Part shown: piece by piece, positions 59,090 through 64,000 of the stretch | How the letters are laid out: the number at the start of each line of letters is the position of its first letter | Position numbering within the stretch: the stretch's first letter is position 1 | Source: Ceratodon purpureus | Lineage: Eukaryota; Streptophyta; Bryopsida; Pseudoditrichales; Ditrichaceae | NCBI GenBank assembly: GCA_014871385.1 | Contig: CM026422.1 | Coordinates: 18,045,199-18,109,198, forward strand | DNA: 64,000 bases | Direction of reading: 5' to 3' | The notes under the pieces: model-generated | The model's input: the letters and a program-made list of their open reading frames with translations, nothing else | Told to the model about the DNA's origin: nothing | Databases searched by the model: none | Translations under genes and position numbers: made by a program

Positions 59090-59189
59090 CTCAATGTCCG
59101 AGTATGTCCGGGGACCGACCGGTCCGTCCGTCCGTCCGTCCGTCTATGTCCGGAAATTTTGCCCATGTCCGTCCGAATAGACAACCCTG
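59090..59189 (-). repeat. Right subterminal GTCCG repeats and terminal inverted repeat
   Basis: GTCCG occurs about nine times in 100 bp, including a run of four GTCC units, ending in the reversed CAGGGTTGT terminus. hAT transposases bind short subterminal repeats of this kind. The left end has fewer copies (47580-47635). Confidence 0.7.
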
Positions 59190-59227
59190 TCAGTAAGCAA
59201 AGAGAAGGGTATGTTTAGGAAAAGTAC

Positions 59228-62200
59228 CAAGTTCTCGGGGTTCGTTGGAGAAGTCAGGCCGAGTACATTGACACCCCACCAGTCCTTGAACAGCACGTAT
59301 CCACCACCAGCAGCTTCTTCCTCGATATCCTTAGCCAGCTTCTGATCAGTGTTGTAGATGAGGCAGATGGCACCATCTTTCTGCATGTATTTATCTGCAA
59401 AATGGAAGATGTCGTACACATAATCCTTCTCGCGAGAGTTCCAAGGAGGAATACTCGTGGGGGGAACGGAAACGGAAGGGACGGGAAGATTCTCAGGGAT
59501 GTCGGCAATGATCAAGTCGACTCCCAGATGGTCCTCTTGTTTGCACCGGTCCGGAACTTTGTTTTCGCGGCCTGCTCCAAACTTGAGGAAACAAGAAAGG
59601 AGAGTTAGTAACTACATAGCGAGTAGAGGTGGCAGAATCCATTAAATGTCAAAATATCGGAACATACCTTGCGAATGAAGTCTTGAGTCTTGATCCAATC
59701 CGGGTCGCCACCTTTTCTCTCCTGTCTCTTATTTCGCCGTAACATGGAATCCACAGATGAGTTGAAGACGGAAACATGTGTGGAAATCGAAGCTCCAGCG
59801 GAAGAAGTTGTTTGAGGATATAGTTTGGCCTTCCTCTGCTGAAGGAGACCTCTGGTGATCTCCGAAGCACTGATCGAGGAAGGACCCGGTGAAGAAGTTG
59901 AAGAGGGCTTCGTAACCACATTACCTGGAGAGGGCTCTGGTGCCGTCTGCTCTGGAGCGGAAGACGCCGCACCAGTTTGCTGTGAAGCTTGTGAATGTGA
60001 TCGCAAAGATTTCAGTCGCCGAGCTCTCCCTTTCTTCGGTGGAGGAGCCGATGATTGGTCTTCAGGGCCTCCGCCATCTTCAGTAGCTTCCACCGCTTCT
60101 TCGGCCACTACCTCACCGGCATCATGTAAAGTCTTGATGTCCACCTCAGAGTCAATAGTGAAACCGCGAAAACAATCAAGGTACCAGCATCCCTCAAGCA
60201 AGTGGGGAGCTTTGTACCTTTTCAATTGTTGTGGAGAATAGATACACTGGTCCGAGGTTCTCGACGTCCAAGCAAGGAAGTAGCTGGGGAGCTGCTGGAC
60301 GGTGAGGACGCCTTTTGGAACAAGCTCTCTCTTAAAGTACCTAAATAAACAATTTTAAAGAAGGTTAGCATCACTAAAACAAAAACAGCCCATTATTGCG
60401 GAAAACGAATGACATGAAGATAACATACGTACCGGTAAGTAACCCGCTTAACAACCTCAGCGGTTCCAGGGAATTTAGCGAAGTTAGACTTCTTGTCATA
60501 AACCTTCTCAGCCTGCTTTCCAAGGAACGTCGGGAAGGCCTTGTCCCATAAAAGAATACGTGAACTCTCCACATAAGCCCCCGGTTCTTGGACATCAGGA
60601 AAATCCTTCCAATTGATGATGAGGTTCTCCGCTTTGCATATGTCCTCGACTTCATTGATGACAGCTTCCTCCAACTATAATATAGACGAAAATATTTTAG
60701 CGACGAGGTACGACTTATGAAAAAAAAAAACAATAATGTAATTTGAATAATAAATGTAGAAAATATACCCTGGCCCAAAATGAAGCCTTGTTCAACCAAG
60801 GGTCGAGGTCGGTTTCCTTGAATTCGAGCGGAAGGAATCTGTAAGATAGTCTGGAATTTGGGGATGAGTTCCACCACCGCAACCAGCGAGCCTTGTATTT
60901 GGGCTCAACTGCTGCTGGGACAATTTTCTGTAGCTTCTCAAGGGTCATCTCCGGTTTAGAGAAGTCACTGTAATGTCGATTGATCTGCATGAAGAGTGAT
61001 TATTTTAGACGCTACGAAGTAAGGAAATCACGTTGACATACGAAGTATTATAAATGGCATTAGTGAGTGTTTCACCTCATTGAGGAAGTCGTCACCATTC
61101 TTGGGATTCGCAATGGCCAAGTACTTGGTGAAGTCCTTCTTCTTGATGGATTCGACCATTTTCTCAGATGCCTCATTCATGACATCCCAAACTGCATTTG
61201 CAGTTTGATCCTCCTCTGGTGTCTTCTCATAGTAGGCCCTCACTGCTTCATCGGAGGCCAGTGCGATTTCCCGCTGTTGAAACAAAAGTAATTATCAGGA
61301 TATCGGAATTTATCCAAGTTGCAGAAGCGAAGAGAGGATGGCGGCAAAACTTACACGATATAGAAATGCTATAAAAATTTTAGTTGTCAAGGGAAACCAC
61401 GACGGATTAGGTGGCTTGTGTTTCAGACATGCATCATATTCTTCAGGGCTCAGGAGGTCTTTAAAATCCTCAAGTTTCATCATCCCGAATGAGCGGATTC
61501 GATACAACTTTGCAGGAAGATTACTCTTGACGTGGTCATTCTCAGTTGACCTGAAAATCAATGTTGAATATTAGACGAATAAAATGTTGTAGCACAAAGG
61601 ATTGAGTGTGCACAAAGAAGGATAGCAACGGAAAGACTTACCAATTAATGTCGTGCATGGCGTGAAGCAACTTGCCAACATGGCCGCGGGGATCAAGTAT
61701 AATGCAATGCACAGAGATGTGCCATGCTGGGTCGTCTGCATGATGCTTGTTTATATGTCGGAGCCAGGCAGCGAGGCGGTGGTTACCTTCCCAAACAAAA
61801 AACATCTTGTTGGAGAATTGCATCCAGTCCTCGTCTCCACGGATCTCATCATCAAAACGATCACTAGCGGCCCTCCATAAAGGGCTCCAACCGGCTATGG
61901 TCTCCGCCGCAACATCCTTCGTTTGGTCCTCACTGTTGTATATGGAGATGTACATGACGCGGTCCCCATCTCTATACCCCTTAACAAACTCCCGCTCCAA
62001 GTGCTGTACCCCCATCTCACCCATTGGTCTAACCTTGGCCATTGAAATCATCCTGCATAGGGGCACCATCAAGCGGGACTTCCTTTCTGGTTTAATCCTG
62101 AGTTTGTTGATGACGCCAATGGAGTCCAGCTTGTATTGTTTACGGTGCTCCAATTCGCCTTCTGAAGCAGTCTTCAAGTCTTCAGGACAAGATTGTTTTA

Positions 62201-62971
62201 CCAACTCATCTTGTGTTTGAGTAACCTGCAAAACGGTGTGCAAATTAAGGTTGGAATCGCAACTTAAATACTCTTGCAAGATACAGAAATGCGAAATCAC
62301 TTCATTATGATAAATCTAATACAACAAGTTCAATATCATTTAAGCCTGAAGACTCTATCGACGTGATGATCGCTTATAATACTCCCTAGACTGTCTACAG
62401 TTCCAATGACGGCGCCTCCTCCAGAAACGCCTCGTTTGTTGGACAGGGCATGGCAGAATTGCCGGTAGGGCAAACACAACATGGGCTGGCCGCCTCACTC
62501 TAATAGGCGAGGATGGAAAGGGTGGAGACATCGGAGGCGAATCCTGCGTAGGAGATGTGGGCATGTACCGAGGGGAAGTAGGCTCATATACAGGGGATGT
62601 AGGCATATAAACTGGAGAGGTAGGCATGTACTGTGGAGAATGGATCTCTAAAGGTACAGTATCTAAAGTTTAAACCTACAGGGTTTGCTACATCACAAGT
62701 ACAATAGTGCTGATCAAATGAATCCGAAAGGTCGGAGACATTGATAACTGATATGGCGGAAGTGGCAGACATCTCAGGGGCACCAGAATATACCTATATT
62801 ACAAGAAATGAAAAGGTTATATTCCGAGGTCAAAGGAAGATTATAAGTAAGAAATAAACAAAATTACAGAAATGGTGAATCATGTAAAGGTTAAGGTACA
62901 ATTCAAAGTACCTCGGTCTCCGCAGGAGTTGGTACTTGAATTTGGCTCCCCATATTATCCTCAGATGACTC
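59228..62971 (-). CDS. Gene 2: CTD-like heptads, ParB-like GNHR box and methyltransferase-like domain
   Basis: Ten exons on the minus strand: 62971-62912, 62793-62692, 62630-62499, 62225-61642, 61550-61355, 61273-61076, 60984-60769, 60674-60433, 60340-59668 and 59581-59228, giving 919 codons with every junction in phase. The start lies upstream, probably beyond or in the satellite. Exon 3 encodes four heptads [28 protein letters not shown]. Exon 4 carries [14 protein letters not shown] and [17 protein letters not shown], resembling ParB boxes I and II. Exons 5-8 are helical. Exon 9 has a WYLDCFRGF segment and a long Ser/Pro linker. Exon 10 reads [14 protein letters not shown], then [12 protein letters not shown] and WWGVNVLGL, in the manner of a DPPY-type DNA methyltransferase motif IV and following strands. 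The C-terminus meets a donor (TTG/GTACTT) 39 bp before the hAT element. Domain names are inferred from motifs only. Confidence 0.6.
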
Positions 62972-63019
62972 CTAGATAACGTACAATTAAACGATGATTA
63001 GGATGAAACAATGAAACAA

Positions 63020-64000
63020 TGTGAGGGCCCCGACCAAGTGTCGGGGCCGAAAGCTACCCCCATGGAGCTGAGAATGAAAAAAAAAAAGAATCACAAGGCA
63101 TCCTCGGCCCAGCCCCAATGGGCTGAGCCTCCGCTATCTGCTTGGCGCACCCGGGCCCCGACCAAGTGTCGGGGCCGAAAGCTACCCTCATGGAGCTCGA
63201 AATGAAAAAAAAAAGAATCACATCGCATCCTCGGCCCAGCCCCAATGGGCTGAGCCTCCGCTATCTGCTTGGCGCACCCGGGCCCCGACCAAGTGTCGGG
63301 GCCGAAAGCTACCCTCATGGAGCTCGAAATGAAAAAAAAAAGAATCACATCGCATCCTCGGCCCAGCCCCAATGGGCTGAGCCTCCGCTATCTGCTTGGC
63401 GCACCCGGGCCCCGACCAAGTGTCGGGGCCGAAAGCTACCCTCATGGAGCTCGAAATGAAAAAAAAAAGAATCACATCGCATCCTGGGCCCAGCCTTAAT
63501 GTGCTGAGCCTCCGCTATCTGCCTGCAGCACCAGGGCCCCGACCAAGTGTCGGGGCCGAAAGCTACCCTCATGGAGCTCAAAATGAAAAAAAAAGGAATC
63601 ACAAGGCATCCTCGGCCCAGCCTTAATGGGCTGAGCCTCCGCTATCTGCTTGCAGCACCCGGGCCCCGACCAAGTGTCGGGGCCGAAAGCTACCCTCATG
63701 GAGCTCAAAATGGAAAAAAAAAGAATCACAAGGCATCCTCAGCCCAGCCCCAATGGGCTGAGCCTCCGCTATCTGCTTGCAGCACCCGGGCCCCGACCAA
63801 GTGTCGAGGCCGAAAGCTACCCCCATGGAACTCAAAATGAAAAAAAAAAGAATCACATCGCATCCTCGGCGCAGCCTCAATGGGCTGAGCCTCCGCTATC
63901 TGCTTGCAGCACCCGGGCCCCGACCAAGTGTCGGGGCTGAAAGCTACCCCCATGGAGCTGAGAATGAAAAAAAAAAAAGAATCACAAGGGTCCCTCGGCC
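63020..64000 (+). repeat. 127-bp satellite array running off the window
   Basis: ACCAAGTG occurs at 63033, 63161, 63288, 63415, 63542, 63669, 63796 and 63923, giving periods of 128 and then six times 127 bp. Each unit has a perfect 9-bp hairpin (GGCCCCGAC, loop CAAGT, GTCGGGGCC), an A-run of 8-12, and a second hairpin (CAGCCC, loop CAAT, GGGCTG). Units differ by a few substitutions and A-run length. Long frames on both strands are repeat artefacts. Confidence 0.96.

Larger units (their letters stand above)
47557..59189. mobile_element. hAT-type DNA transposon with three genes and GC-rich arrays
   Basis: Ends are inverted CAGGGTTGT (47557-47565 and, reversed, 59181-59189), a hAT-like terminus. 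Farther in, both ends share CATGGG(A)CAAAA and several GTCCG/GGACCGGTC motifs. The layout is symmetrical: about 190-200 bp from each end lies a GC-rich minisatellite (array A and array E). Inside are a hAT transposase (-), a kinase-like gene (-) and a RING gene (+). The 8 bp flanking each end (ACCTCAGG on the left, TCAGTAAG on the right) do not match, so no target duplication is seen. The left flank is gene 1 exon 6 and the right flank is the end of gene 2, in opposite orientation, which suggests rearrangement after insertion. Confidence 0.75.

Noticed and set aside
63011..63953. Overlapping ~75-105-codon frames on both strands at the right end
   Set aside because: They arise because the 127-bp satellite unit lacks stops in several frames; the repeated peptide follows the DNA period.

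Overview
The window is eukaryotic nuclear DNA from a land plant or, more likely, a charophyte alga (streptophyte). Genes are spliced with GT-AG introns, and COG3 is plant-like in length. The host gene at the left encodes a MYCBP-associated (MYCBPAP/FAP147-type) protein of the motile cilium, which implies a lineage with swimming sperm and excludes flowering plants. The heavy load of satellites and nested transposons reminds me of Chara, but that species assignment is inference and was not tested.

Layout. 1-7894: AT-rich DNA without genes, with one long (TA)n tract. 7895-14360 (-): a 12-exon MYCBPAP-like gene, head to head with 14641-17387 (+), a complete two-exon COG3 gene. 17388-21816: gene-poor. 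21817-22881 (+): an intronless secreted protein with two S1-like domains. 23185-23473: a 53-bp tandem repeat. 23681-27390 (-): a Mutator-like transposase gene with a SWIM finger and one nonsense codon. 27820-28272 (-): a small unknown gene. From 28655 (+): a spliced gene (gene 1) whose second recognised intron holds a 65-bp minisatellite (29840-32470) and a 12,888-bp Ty3/gypsy LTR element (32956-45843; CTGCT target duplication; two 3,512-bp LTRs that look identical, each with an intact 621-codon ORF). Gene 1 resumes at 45919 and stops abruptly at 47556, where a hAT-type element of about 11.6 kb begins (47557-59189). That element carries a long transposase, a decayed kinase-like gene and a RING-H2 gene, with GC-rich minisatellites beside the promoters. 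On its far side lies gene 2 (62971 to 59228, -), a clear paralog of gene 1 in opposite orientation. The window ends in a 127-bp satellite (63020-64000).

The most novel material is threefold. (1) The gene 1/gene 2 family: a ParB-like GNHR box, a helical middle, a methyltransferase-like C-terminal domain and, in gene 2, an exon encoding four RNA-polymerase-II-CTD-like heptads. (2) The hAT element, in which GC-rich arrays abut the TATA boxes of all three genes. (3) The LTR element, which has a gene inside its LTR and a gag / protease / RT-integrase frame divided by two in-frame stop codons, the first in a UGA-CGG context.

Exon boundaries were derived by hand from splice motifs and reading phase. 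They are consistent across genes but have no transcript support. Several 1-2 nt frame breaks may be assembly errors; those at homopolymer runs are the likeliest.
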